Origin: Microtetraspora niveoalba
GTDB taxonomy: Bacteria; Actinomycetota; Actinomycetes; Streptosporangiales; Streptosporangiaceae
DNA: 41,793 nucleotides
Assembly (NCBI RefSeq): GCF_001570405.1
Contig: NZ_BBYM01000015.1
Coordinates: forward strand, 1 to 41,793
Direction: 5' to 3'
The translations under genes were made by a program, and so were the position numbers. Of the stretch, positions 16,426 to 24,360 are shown one piece after another; position 1 is the first letter of the stretch, and every line of letters starts with the position of its first letter. Under the pieces are notes generated by a model that had not been told where the DNA came from, did no database searches, and saw only the letters and a list, made by a program, of their open reading frames with translations.

Positions 16426-17850
16426 TCAGGACGGTCTTCGGCCGTACGCGTCGGCCGGGACCACAGGCCAGCGGCTCGGTACGTCGAGACCCGCACGGCG
16501 CAGCAGCGCGGCCGACCGCTCGGCGGCCTCCCGGCGCAGCGCGTCCGTGTCGATCGTGGTGAGCCGGCCGTCGCGGACGACGACCCTGCCGTCCACCAGC
16601 ACGTCGCGGACCGTGTGGGTCGGAGCGCCCCACACCAGGTGCGTGGCCAGGTCGCCCCTGGGCGTCCACGACAGGTCTCGGGTGTCCATCACCACCAGGT
16701 CGGCGGCCTTGCCCACCTCGATCGAGCCGACGAGGCTCCCGAGGCCGGCCGCCCGCGCGCCGTCGATCGTCGCCAGCGCGAAGGCCTGGTCGGCGCGCAG
16801 GACGGGCGTCTCGTCCCGGTCGCGCTCCAGCGCGGCGAGCAGCCGCGCCGCGCCGAGCACGTCGGGCACGTCGCCCGCGTTGTGCGAGTCGCAGCCGAGG
16901 GCGAGCCTGCCGCCCCGCCGGGCCAGCTCGGCGTGCCGCCCGGCCCGGCCGTACCCCTGGCCGAGCCGCAGGTACGCCCCCGGACACGAGGCCACGGCCG
17001 TGCCCGTCTCGACGACGGCGTCGAGCTCCGCGTCGTCCAGCCAGACGGCGTGGCCGAGCAGCAGCCGGGGGCCGAGCACGCCGAGCCGCCGGAAGTGCAG
17101 CACGGGCGAGGTGCCCGCCCGCTCCGCGTACGCCCGGGTGTCGGCGGCGCTGGGGGAGACGTGCCAGGTGAGGCCCACGTCGAGCCGCTCGGCCAGCTCG
17201 GCGGCGCCGGTGAACAGCTCGTCGCTCGCCATGTCGTGCCCGACGAGCGTGACCCAGCTGGTGACGGGGCCGCCGGCCGGCAGCGCGCGTACGGTCTCCT
17301 CCTGCAGGGCGAGGGTCTCGGCGGCGGGCAGCGCGTGGGCGGCGCCCGGCACGTCCCACCCCCACCGGCCGACCCTCGCACGGACGCCGGCCGAGGCGAG
17401 GCCGGCCGCGACCCGCAGCGGGTGGGCGACGGTGCCCGGGTCGAGCAGCGTGGTGACGCCGCGCAGCAGCGACTCGGCGGCCGTGAGCGCGGCCGACAGC
17501 TCGTCGTCGTCGCCGGTGACCTGATCGTGGAGCGGGACGATCCACCCGAAGATCGCCTCCTGGGAGGAGATGTCGTCCGGGATCGTGCTGCGTACCAGGG
17601 GGTCGGCGGTGGTGTGCTGGTGCGCGTTGACCATCCCGGGGATGACCACGCACTCCCGGGCGTCCAGCTCGGGGCTGCCGGGGAAGCGGGCCCGCAGCTC
17701 GGCGGGCGCGCCGATCGCGGCGATCCGGCCGCCGGTCACGGCGACGGCCGCGCCGGCGACCACCTCGCGTCCCGGGGCCATCGTCACCACGTCGCCGCCG
17801 ACGACGAGCAGGTCGGCGGGCGCCGCGGGCGGGCCGGCGGGCGGCGTCAC
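16426..17850 (-). CDS. Amidohydrolase-superfamily deaminase/chlorohydrolase (TrzN/MtaD-like)
   Basis: 474-residue metal-dependent hydrolase of the subtype-III amidohydrolases that hydrolytically remove amino or chloro groups from N-heterocycles (MtaD/SsnA, guanine deaminase, TrzN/AtzA). Visible: VIPGMVNAHQHTTAD with metal ligands H77 and H79, LTWHVSPSAADTRAYAERAG (third His and HxE region), LLLGHAVWLDD and LALGCDSHNAGD with the catalytic Asp. The closing VGSIEVGKAADLVVMDT is typical. The GTG start overlaps the upstream dehydrogenase stop (GTGA). Being next to a nucleoside-type importer, it probably deaminates the imported ring compound. The exact substrate is unknown. Confidence 0.85.
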   Translation of the reverse strand: MTPPAGPPAAPADLLVVGGDVVTMAPGREVVAGAAVAVTGGRIAAIGAPAELRARFPGSPELDARECVVIPGMVNAHQHTTADPLVRSTIPDDISSQEAIFGWIVPLHDQVTGDDDELSAALTAAESLLRGVTTLLDPGTVAHPLRVAAGLASAGVRARVGRWGWDVPGAAHALPAAETLALQEETVRALPAGGPVTSWVTLVGHDMASDELFTGAAELAERLDVGLTWHVSPSAADTRAYAERAGTSPVLHFRRLGVLGPRLLLGHAVWLDDAELDAVVETGTAVASCPGAYLRLGQGYGRAGRHAELARRGGRLALGCDSHNAGDVPDVLGAARLLAALERDRDETPVLRADQAFALATIDGARAAGLGSLVGSIEVGKAADLVVMDTRDLSWTPRGDLATHLVWGAPTHTVRDVLVDGRVVVRDGRLTTIDTDALRREAAERSAALLRRAGLDVPSRWPVVPADAYGRRPS

Positions 17851-18875
17851 GGCCGCACCAGGACCCGGCCGACGAGCGCCCGGGAGTCGTCGAGGCCGAA
17901 GCCGCCGCGCAGGTCCTCCAGCCCGCATTCGGCGGCGACGACGGTGCGCAGCCCGCCGGAGAAGTACGACTCCAGCATCAGGGGGAAGTCGTCCGCCGCG
18001 TACGCGCCCGCGCCGAGCAGCCGCAGGCCGCGGTGGTAGACGTTCGCCAGCGAGAACGACACCTCGTCCCCGGTGGTGTTGCCGAACATCACCATGCGTC
18101 CCCCGACGCGCAGGCAGTCGAGCGAGCTGCGCCAGGTGGCGGCGCCGACGTGGTCGAGCACCACGTCCGCGCCGCGCCCGCCGGTGAACTCGCGGACCGG
18201 CCCGGCGATCGGCGCGTCTCCGCGCAGCAGCAGGTCGGCGCCGAGACCGGCGGCGACGGCGAGCTTCTCGTCGGTGCTGGCCACCGCGACGACGCGGGCC
18301 CCGGCCCGCTTGGCGAGCTGGATCGCGGCGATGCTGACCGAGCCGGCCGCCGCCTGCACGACCACGCAGTCGCCCGCGCCGACCTCGCCCACCCGGTACG
18401 TCGCGTGCCAGGCGGTGCTCCACGGGGTGGGCAGCGCGGCCGCCTCGTCGAGGGTGACGTGGGCGGGCACCGGATGGGCCAGCTCGGCCGGGACGGCGAC
18501 GAACTCGGCGTACCCTCCGGGGGAGTTGCCCCCGATGACCCGCAGCGAGGAGCAGTGTCCCCGCTCCCCGGCCGCGCAGTACGGGCAGGAGCCGCAGCCG
18601 ACGGTCGGGTCGATCACCACCCGGTCGCCGACGGACCGCGACGTGACGGCCGCGCCGGTCGCCGCCACCCGCCCGGCGATGTCCATGCCGGCGATGTGCG
18701 GGAGGCTGAAGCCGGGGAGCATTCCCGGGCCGCGCCGCTGGAGCAGGTCCAGGCGGTTGAGCGCGCAGGCGGCGACCTCGACCACCACCTCGCGCGGGCC
18801 GGGTTCCGGGTCGGGGATCCGCTGGACGGCCACCGCCTCGGGGCCTCCGAAGGCCGTCTGGACCAGTGCTCGCAC
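17847..18875 (-). CDS. Zinc-containing alcohol dehydrogenase / quinone oxidoreductase-like (MDR family)
   Basis: 342-residue medium-chain dehydrogenase/reductase. GroES-like N-domain with HIAGMDIAGRVAATG; structural zinc cysteines in CGSCPYCAAGERGHC; Rossmann region VVQAAAGSVSIAAIQLAKRAG, whose AAAGSVS form resembles NADPH quinone oxidoreductases rather than GxGxxG alcohol dehydrogenases. GTG 18875 is chosen because GGAGGG lies 5 nt upstream and the product starts MRALVQTAFGGPEAV; a longer in-frame start at 18938 would cross the operator. First gene of the minus-strand operon that continues through the amidohydrolase and ABC importer. Oxidises an alcohol or reduces an enone; substrate unknown. 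Confidence 0.87.
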   Translation of the reverse strand: MRALVQTAFGGPEAVAVQRIPDPEPGPREVVVEVAACALNRLDLLQRRGPGMLPGFSLPHIAGMDIAGRVAATGAAVTSRSVGDRVVIDPTVGCGSCPYCAAGERGHCSSLRVIGGNSPGGYAEFVAVPAELAHPVPAHVTLDEAAALPTPWSTAWHATYRVGEVGAGDCVVVQAAAGSVSIAAIQLAKRAGARVVAVASTDEKLAVAAGLGADLLLRGDAPIAGPVREFTGGRGADVVLDHVGAATWRSSLDCLRVGGRMVMFGNTTGDEVSFSLANVYHRGLRLLGAGAYAADDFPLMLESYFSGGLRTVVAAECGLEDLRGGFGLDDSRALVGRVLVRP

Positions 18876-18901
18876 GCTTACCCTCCGACGGATCGCGAAA
18901 G

Positions 18902-18993
18902 TTGATGCCATCTCGCATTGTGATTCGGTGGCTCGCAATGCGACGTACTCTGCTACCGCTCCGGTAGCGTGTCAATGCCTCGGCGGCATCTCG
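18902..18993 (-). promoter_or_regulatory. Promoter of the dehydrogenase-amidohydrolase-transporter operon with operator site G and a second palindrome
   Basis: On the minus strand TTGACA (18975-18970) and CAGAGT (18952-18947) form a 17-bp-spaced promoter. Between them is a perfect inverted repeat GCTACCG-CTC-CGGTAGC (18952-18968), like a TetR operator. Downstream lies island operator site G, TTGATGCCATCTC (18902-18914), one half perfect. A lone half-site CATCTCG at 18987-18993 is upstream of the -35. CTCGCATTG/CTCGCAATG (18912, 18932) is a further 20-bp-spaced repeat. Two different regulators probably act here. Confidence 0.65.
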
Positions 18994-19014
18994 GGCCCCG
19001 CGTCACGCGCTTGT

Positions 19015-19039
19015 TATCCGCGCCGGAGCGGCGCGGATA
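19015..19039 (-). terminator. Stem-loop terminator after the aldehyde dehydrogenase gene
   Basis: TATCCGCGCC (19015-19024), loop GGAGC, GGCGCGGATA (19030-19039): perfect 10-bp stem about 80 nt past the aldehyde dehydrogenase stop, between it and the next minus-strand promoter. Confidence 0.75.
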
Positions 19040-19120
19040 CACGCATGTCGGAGCCGGTCCCCGCGGGTTACACACTGCGGGTTGCGCACCGCCCGACCGG
19101 ACGGTGGCCCCGCCTGCGCG

Positions 19121-20587
19121 TCAGCGGTCCAGCAGGCGGATCGCGACCGCCTTCTCCTGCGTGTACTCCCGCATGGCGCCGTGGCCGCCGCCCCGGCTGA
19201 AGCCGCTGTCCTTCTGCATGTTGAACGGGAAGCCGATGACCCCGGCGTCGGCGAACTGGTTCACCGACACCTGGCCCGAGCGCACCTCCCCGGCCAGCCG
19301 CAGCGCGCGGGACACGTCGTTCGTCCAGACGCACGCCAGCAGCCCGAAGTCGGTGTCGTTCATCATCTCGACGGCCTGCCGGGTGCCCGAGAACGCCTGC
19401 ACCGCCAGTACGGGGCCGAAGACCTCCTCCCGGTACAGCCGGGAGCCGGGATCGACGTCGTCGAAGACCGTGGGCTCGACGAACCAGCCGTCCGGCCGCA
19501 CCCCTGACCGCTCTCCGGCGGGGCCGCCGCCGGTCACCAGGCGGGCGCCCTCGCGCGGTGCCTCCTCCAGGAAGCCCAGCACCCTGCGGTACTGCGCCTC
19601 GCTGACCAGCGGTCCCATGTCCGGGTCCGCGTCCCAGGGGCCGAGCCGTACGGCCCGCATCGCGGCGGCGATCCGCTCGACGACCTCGTCCTTGACCGAC
19701 GCCTCGACCAGCAGCCGGGACCCGGCGTAGCAGTTCTGTCCGGCGTTCTCGGTGATGGATCCGACGATCGCGGGGATCGCCACGTCCATGTCGGCGTCGG
19801 CGAAGAGCACGTTGGGCGACTTGCCGCCCAGCTCCAGCTTGACCGGCACCAGGTTCTCCGCCGCGGCCCGCATGATCGCGCGGCCGGTGGCGGTCGAGCC
19901 GACGAAGCTGATGTGGTCCACCTCCGGGTGCGCGGTGAGCGCGGCCCCGGCGGCTCCGTCGCCGGTCAGGACGTTCAGCACGCCGGGCGGGAACCCGGCG
20001 CGCCTGGCCAGCTCGGCCAGGGCGAGCGGCGCGAGCGGCGCCACCTCGGACGGCTTGAGCACCACGGTGTTGCCGGCCGCCAGCGCGGGCGCGACGTTGG
20101 CCGCCGTGAGCACGGAGGGAACGTTCCACGGGATCACCACGGCGCAGACGCCGTACGGCTCCTGGACGGTGTAGCCGAGGTAGCCGGGGGAGCGGGTGGG
20201 CAGGGTGACCCCGGTGAGCTTGTCGGCCGCGCCGGCGAAGTAGTCGACGATGCCCTGTGCGATGTACACGTTCATCCGGCCGCCGGACAGCGGCTTTCCG
20301 ACGTCGCGGGCCTCGTGGGCGGCCAGTTCCTCGACGTGCCGCCCGATGAGCTCGGCCCAGCGGCGCAGCAGCGCGCCGCGCTCGGACGGCGAGGTGGCGG
20401 CCCAGGCGGGGAACGCCCGGCGGGCGGCGGCCACGGCGTCGTCGACGTCCGCGCGTCCGGCGCGGGCCACCGCCTGGATCGTCTGTCCGGTCGCGGGATC
20501 CGTGACGGGAAGCTCGCCCCTGTCGCGGGCGGGCGCCCACTCGCCGTCGACCAACTGCTGGGCGGGAGGGATCGGGAGTTCGGCCAT
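19121..20587 (-). CDS. NAD(P)+-dependent aldehyde dehydrogenase
   Basis: 488-residue ALDH-superfamily enzyme oxidising an aldehyde to the acid. The fold landmarks are in order: VVIPWNVPSVLTAANVAPAL (cofactor site start), VVLKPSEVAPL, ISFVGSTATGRAIM, catalytic Glu in KLELGGKSPNVLFADAD, and nucleophile C286 in NAGQNCYAGSR; EEVFGPVL and the C-terminal oligomer segment are intact. It is divergent from the alcohol dehydrogenase at 20664 across operator site F, so the two are likely induced together and work in sequence (alcohol to aldehyde to acid). Alternatively it acts as a semialdehyde dehydrogenase of the meta-cleavage branch. ATG 20587 has AAGGA 9 nt upstream. Confidence 0.93.
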   Translation of the reverse strand: MAELPIPPAQQLVDGEWAPARDRGELPVTDPATGQTIQAVARAGRADVDDAVAAARRAFPAWAATSPSERGALLRRWAELIGRHVEELAAHEARDVGKPLSGGRMNVYIAQGIVDYFAGAADKLTGVTLPTRSPGYLGYTVQEPYGVCAVVIPWNVPSVLTAANVAPALAAGNTVVLKPSEVAPLAPLALAELARRAGFPPGVLNVLTGDGAAGAALTAHPEVDHISFVGSTATGRAIMRAAAENLVPVKLELGGKSPNVLFADADMDVAIPAIVGSITENAGQNCYAGSRLLVEASVKDEVVERIAAAMRAVRLGPWDADPDMGPLVSEAQYRRVLGFLEEAPREGARLVTGGGPAGERSGVRPDGWFVEPTVFDDVDPGSRLYREEVFGPVLAVQAFSGTRQAVEMMNDTDFGLLACVWTNDVSRALRLAGEVRSGQVSVNQFADAGVIGFPFNMQKDSGFSRGGGHGAMREYTQEKAVAIRLLDR

Positions 20588-20663
20588 GCACGGAATCCTT
20601 GACCCCCAATATTCTGCATGTCAAGATGCCATCTCGTTTTATGAAAAAGCCTGAGGAGGTTCC
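20588..20663. promoter_or_regulatory. Divergent promoter region with operator site F
   Basis: Operator AAGATGCCATCTC at 20623-20635, followed by G. On the minus strand its outer bases run into TTGACA (20624-20619), the likely -35 of the aldehyde dehydrogenase gene; the 17-bp-spaced -10 (CAAGGA) is weak and sits close to the ATG. On the plus strand TTGACC (20598-20603) with a 17-bp spacer would put the -10 inside the operator. Binding should therefore control both genes. Confidence 0.65.
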
Positions 20664-21746
20664 GTGCGCGTCACCGCAGCGGTTCTGGAGACGGCGGGCG
20701 GCCCGTTCGCCCTCCGAGAGGTGGATCTCGGCGAGCCCCGCCCCGACGAGGTGCTCGTACGGCTGAGCGGCACCGGCATCTGCGGCACCGACCTGGAGTT
20801 CGCCACGTTCTTCCCCACCCCGGCCGTCCTCGGCCACGAGGGGGCGGGCGTGGTCGAGCGGGTGGGCGCGCAGGTCGCCTCGGTGGCACCGGGAGACCGG
20901 GTGGCGATGAGCTTCACCTCGTGCGGGGCCTGCCCGACGTGCCGTACCGGCTCTCCCGCCTACTGCCACCGGTTCGACGCGGTCAACTTCAGCGGCCGGC
21001 GTCCCGACGGCTCGTCGGCGCTGTCCCTCGACGGCGTCCCGATCAACGGGCACTTCCTCGGCCAGTCGTCCTTCGCGACCCACGCGGTGGTGCCGGAACG
21101 GGCCGTCGTCCCGATCGGCGACGGCGTGGACCCGGTCGTCGCCGGCCCCTTCGGCTGCGGCTTCCAGACCGGGGCGGGCGGCGTGTTCAACGTGCTGCGC
21201 CCGCGGGGCGGATCCTCGATCGCGGTCTTCGGCGCGGGCGCGGTCGGCGTCGCCGCGATCATCGCCGCGTCCGTCAGCGGCTGCGGCGTCGTCGCGGCCG
21301 TCGACGTGAACGCGGCCAAGCTGGAGGCGGCCCGCTCCTACGGCGCGACGCACGTCGTCCACTCGGCCGCGGGCGACCCGGCCGCCGCGCTCCGCGAGAT
21401 CGCGCCGCACGGGTTCGACCACGTCATCGACACCACGGGGCGGCAGGACGTCCTGCGCACGGCCGTCGAGGCCCTCGGGCCTCTCGGCACGTGCGGCGTG
21501 ATCGGCGTCGGGCCGAGCGCCGAGATGAGCTTCGACTGGCGCAGCGTGCTGAACGGCCGGACCGTCACCGGGATCATCGCCGGGAGCAGCGTGCCGCAGG
21601 TCTTCCTGCCGAAGCTGCTCGACCTGCACGCGGCCGGACGGTTCCCGGTGGACCGGATGATGACAGCGTTCCCGTTCGAGAAGATCAACGAGGCCGTCGC
21701 CGCCGTGCGCGCGGGCGAGGTCGCCAAGGCCGTCCTGACATTCTGA
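20664..21746 (+). CDS. Zinc-dependent alcohol dehydrogenase (aryl-alcohol dehydrogenase-like)
   Basis: 360-residue MDR enzyme. Catalytic zinc ligands: Cys in TGICGTDLEF and His in VLGHEGAGVVERVG; structural zinc cysteines in CGACPTCRTGSPAYC; Rossmann motif VFGAGAVGVAAIIAA with an acidic residue in AAVDVNAAKLEAARSYGATHVV indicating NAD+. The organisation and the loop LSLDGVPINGHFLGQSSFA resemble benzyl/aryl-alcohol dehydrogenases (XylB/AreB class). GTG start with a perfect AGGAGG 5-6 nt upstream. Divergent from the aldehyde dehydrogenase. Ends at a palindromic terminator (21815-21836). Substrate range inferred only. Confidence 0.9.
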   Translation: MRVTAAVLETAGGPFALREVDLGEPRPDEVLVRLSGTGICGTDLEFATFFPTPAVLGHEGAGVVERVGAQVASVAPGDRVAMSFTSCGACPTCRTGSPAYCHRFDAVNFSGRRPDGSSALSLDGVPINGHFLGQSSFATHAVVPERAVVPIGDGVDPVVAGPFGCGFQTGAGGVFNVLRPRGGSSIAVFGAGAVGVAAIIAASVSGCGVVAAVDVNAAKLEAARSYGATHVVHSAAGDPAAALREIAPHGFDHVIDTTGRQDVLRTAVEALGPLGTCGVIGVGPSAEMSFDWRSVLNGRTVTGIIAGSSVPQVFLPKLLDLHAAGRFPVDRMMTAFPFEKINEAVAAVRAGEVAKAVLTF

Positions 21747-21814
21747 CGTCCCGGCGACCGGGGCGGGCCGTGCCCGCCGTCCCGGGACGTCGCACGGCCG
21801 GGCTCCCCGCCAGG

Positions 21815-21836
21815 GGGACGCCCGGCCGGGCGTCCC
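21815..21836. terminator. 22-bp perfect palindrome after the alcohol dehydrogenase gene
   Basis: GGGACGCCCGG joined directly to CCGGGCGTCCC, about 70 nt past the dehydrogenase stop and before the P450 promoter. Separates the two plus-strand units. Confidence 0.7.
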
Positions 21837-21886
21837 GTTCGTGAACCCGCGCGTGTACGACTTCTCGCGTACTTGTCGCGTTTCAC

Positions 21887-21921
21887 GAGACATTGTCTCG
21901 CGTTGTGAGCGCCGTTAGACT
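21887..21921 (+). promoter_or_regulatory. Operator site C and promoter of the P450 gene
   Basis: GAGACATTGTCTC (21887-21899), extended by C and G to a perfect 15-bp palindrome, is the most symmetric island operator. TTGTCT (21894-21899) inside it, a 16-bp spacer and TAGACT (21916-21921) form the promoter, so bound protein would cover the -35. Confidence 0.75.
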
Positions 21922-21995
21922 CGCGGGACCGCAGACACCCAGTGGCGCGGCTGGGAAACACCGCGCGTCGTCCATGTATGTGGGGCCTGTGCACC

Positions 21996-24209
21996 ATGAC
22001 CCGACACGTTGACTTCGACCACCACTCCGCCCTCTGCACGGAGGATCCGGTCGCCTACTACGCCTCCTTCCGCGACGCCTGCCCGGTCGGGCGGACGGAG
22101 GCCCACGGCGGCTACGTCTACACGACCCGCTACGCCGACGTCGTCCGCGTCGCCCGCGACGACGGGAGCTTCTCCTCCTCGCGGGCCGCCGCGGGCCCGG
22201 ACCGCGTCGCGATCGTGATCCCGAGCGGACCCGGCCTCGAGCAGTTCCCGATCGAGCTGGACCCCCCGGAGTCCACCGCGTACCGGGACCTGATCAACCC
22301 GCTGCTCACCCCCGACGCCGTCGAACGGCTCCGGCCCATGATCGCCCGGCACGCGACGCGGATCGTGGACGAGTTCGTCGAGCTGGGCTCGGCCGACTTC
22401 GTGCGCGACCTGACCAACCCGCTGCCCGCCGCGGTCACCCTCGACTGGCTCGGCTTCCCGGAGGAGGACTGGGCCCCGCTGGCCGGTCCCATCCACGACA
22501 TCTTCGCCGCCCCCGCCGACAGCGACCGCGCCCGCCGCGGCGCCGAGGGCCTCGCCCACATGGAGCGGCGCATCCGCGAGCTGGTACGGCTCCGCCGCGA
22601 GGAGCCCGCGGACGACGCGGTGAGCTTCCTGGCCGGGCGGCGGCGCGCGGACGGCGAGCCGTTCGGCGAGGACGAGCTGGTCTCCGTGATCGGCCTGCTC
22701 ATCGCCGGAGGCGTGGACACCACCACGTCGCTGACCGGCTCCGTGCTCGTGCACCTGAGCAGGAACCCCGACCAGCGCCGCAGGCTCATCGAGTCGCCCG
22801 ACCTGCTGGAGACGGCCACCGAGGAGTTCCTGCGCGCGTTCGCCCCCTCCCAGTCGATGGCCCGTACGGCCCTGGGCGACACCGAGATCGGCGGCTGCCC
22901 GGTGCGCGCGGGCGAGCGTGTGCTGATCCCGTGGGTGGCGGCCAACCACGACCCGGCCGTCTTCCCCGATCCGGACGAGATCCGCCTCGACCGGGACGCC
23001 ACCCGGCACCTCAGCTTCGGCATCGGCACGCACCGCTGCGCCGGGGCCCACCTCGCCCGCGCGATGTTCCGGGAGATGATCACCCAGGTCCTCACCCGGC
23101 TGCCCGACTTCCGGGTGCTGGAGGAGGGCCTGGTCGCCTACCCCACCAGGGGCAACCAGTCCGGCTGGGACGCCATCCCCGCCGTCTTCACACCCGGCGC
23201 CCGCCGGGGCGCGCCGTCCTCAGGGGCCGTCCCCGCGGCCTTCCAGCAGGCGGCGCCGTTCGACGTCGTCGTCACCGAGGCGCGCACCGTCGCCGACGGC
23301 GTGCTGGCGTTGACGATGGCCGCCGCGGACGGCGCGGAGCTGCCCGTCTGGGCGCCCGGCGCGCACCTGGAGTTCCGGCTCCCCTCGGGCCGCATCCGCC
23401 AGTACTCCCTGTGCGGCGACCCGGGCGACCGCGCGTCGTACCGGGTGGCCGTCCTCCGCGAGGACGGCGGGCGCGGCGGCTCGGCCGAGCTGCACGACCT
23501 GGCCCGGGCCGGGGCGACCCTCACCGTGAAGTGGCCGCGCAACCACTTCCCGCTCGTGCCGGCGGAGGACTACCTGTTCCTCGCCGGGGGCATCGGGGTC
23601 ACCCCGATCCTCGCCATGGTCCGGGCCGCCGCCCGCGACGGGGCGGCCCTGCGCGCGGTCTACGGCGGCAGGTCCCGCGCGTCGATGGCGTTCGGGGACG
23701 AGCTGGCCGAGCACGCGGGGGAGCGCGTCACGCTGCTGCCCCAGGACGAGTGCGGGCTGCCCGACCTCGACGCGATCCTCGCCTCGGCCGGGCCGGGCAC
23801 CGCGATCTACTGCTGCGGCCCGGCCGGGATGATCGAGGCGGTCGAGCGGGCCTGCGCCCGCCGCGGCCTCGGCGACCGGCTGCACATCGAGCGGTTCGCC
23901 GCGGGCGACGACCTGGAGGTGGCGTTCGACCCGGCGGGCAACACCGCCTTCGACGTCCATCTCGCGCGCAGCGGCCGCACGGTGCGGGTCAGGGAGGACC
24001 AGCGCCTCATCGAGGCGGTGCGCGAGGCCGTCCCCGGCCTCTCCTACGACTGCGAGAAGGGGTACTGCGGCGCCTGCGAGACGCGGGTGCTCGCCGGAAC
24101 CCCCGAGCACCGGGACTCGCTGCTCACGCCCGAGGAGCGGGAGTCCGGCCGCACCATGATGATCTGCGTCGGCCGATCGGCCTCGCCGAAGCTCGTGCTG
24201 GACCTGTGA
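21996..24209 (+). CDS. Self-sufficient cytochrome P450 fused to a phthalate-dioxygenase-type reductase
   Basis: 737-residue three-part monooxygenase (class VII, CYP116B/P450RhF-like layout). Residues 1-400: P450 with I-helix IAGGVDTTTS, ExxR-type helix and heme loop HLSFGIGTHRCAG with ligand C348. Residues ~420-640: FMN/NADH reductase with RQYSLCGDPGD, GGIGVTPILAM and YCCGPAGMIE. Residues ~650-737: plant-type 2Fe-2S ferredoxin with C686, C691, C694 and C724. Electrons pass NADH to FMN to 2Fe-2S to heme within one chain. It is slightly shorter than typical CYP116B proteins. ATG 21996 gives a natural N-terminus; the in-frame start 54 nt earlier has no ribosome site. Its own operator and promoter make it a single-gene unit. 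Hydroxylation or dealkylation of the pathway substrate is likely. Confidence 0.93.
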   Translation: MTRHVDFDHHSALCTEDPVAYYASFRDACPVGRTEAHGGYVYTTRYADVVRVARDDGSFSSSRAAAGPDRVAIVIPSGPGLEQFPIELDPPESTAYRDLINPLLTPDAVERLRPMIARHATRIVDEFVELGSADFVRDLTNPLPAAVTLDWLGFPEEDWAPLAGPIHDIFAAPADSDRARRGAEGLAHMERRIRELVRLRREEPADDAVSFLAGRRRADGEPFGEDELVSVIGLLIAGGVDTTTSLTGSVLVHLSRNPDQRRRLIESPDLLETATEEFLRAFAPSQSMARTALGDTEIGGCPVRAGERVLIPWVAANHDPAVFPDPDEIRLDRDATRHLSFGIGTHRCAGAHLARAMFREMITQVLTRLPDFRVLEEGLVAYPTRGNQSGWDAIPAVFTPGARRGAPSSGAVPAAFQQAAPFDVVVTEARTVADGVLALTMAAADGAELPVWAPGAHLEFRLPSGRIRQYSLCGDPGDRASYRVAVLREDGGRGGSAELHDLARAGATLTVKWPRNHFPLVPAEDYLFLAGGIGVTPILAMVRAAARDGAALRAVYGGRSRASMAFGDELAEHAGERVTLLPQDECGLPDLDAILASAGPGTAIYCCGPAGMIEAVERACARRGLGDRLHIERFAAGDDLEVAFDPAGNTAFDVHLARSGRTVRVREDQRLIEAVREAVPGLSYDCEKGYCGACETRVLAGTPEHRDSLLTPEERESGRTMMICVGRSASPKLVLDL

Positions 24210-24322
24210 CGGCCGGAGGCCGGACGATCCTTCCAGGCCGGGGTCCTCGCCGGTAGGCGGCGGACGTCTCGCCGCCGAAGCACGGCGGGGGAGCGGCGTC
24301 GAACAGGCGAGGGCCCGGGCGC

Positions 24323-24338
24323 GGAGGCCGCGGCCTCC
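24323..24338. terminator. 16-bp palindrome between convergent P450 and IclR genes
   Basis: GGAGGCCG joined to CGGCCTCC within the 150-bp gap between the two convergent stops. Probably a two-way terminator, though the surrounding sequence is generally GC-palindromic. Confidence 0.45.
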
Positions 24339-24360
24339 CGTCCGGCGGCGCGGGCCTCCG

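Noticed and set aside
18981-18993. Second full operator in front of the transporter operon promoter
   Set aside because: Only the CATCTCG half is present; the other half is degenerate.
19068-21893. A 941-codon open frame on the minus strand, and many other long frames of 200-800 codons overlapping the described genes
   Set aside because: They are shadows caused by the high GC content: low-complexity Arg/Ala/Gly/Pro translations, no domains, and each is opposite or out of frame with a gene that has clear motifs.
21942-21995. A longer N-terminus for the P450 (18 extra residues)
   Set aside because: No ribosome site, and the extra residues do not resemble a P450 start; ATG 21996 gives the usual N-terminus.
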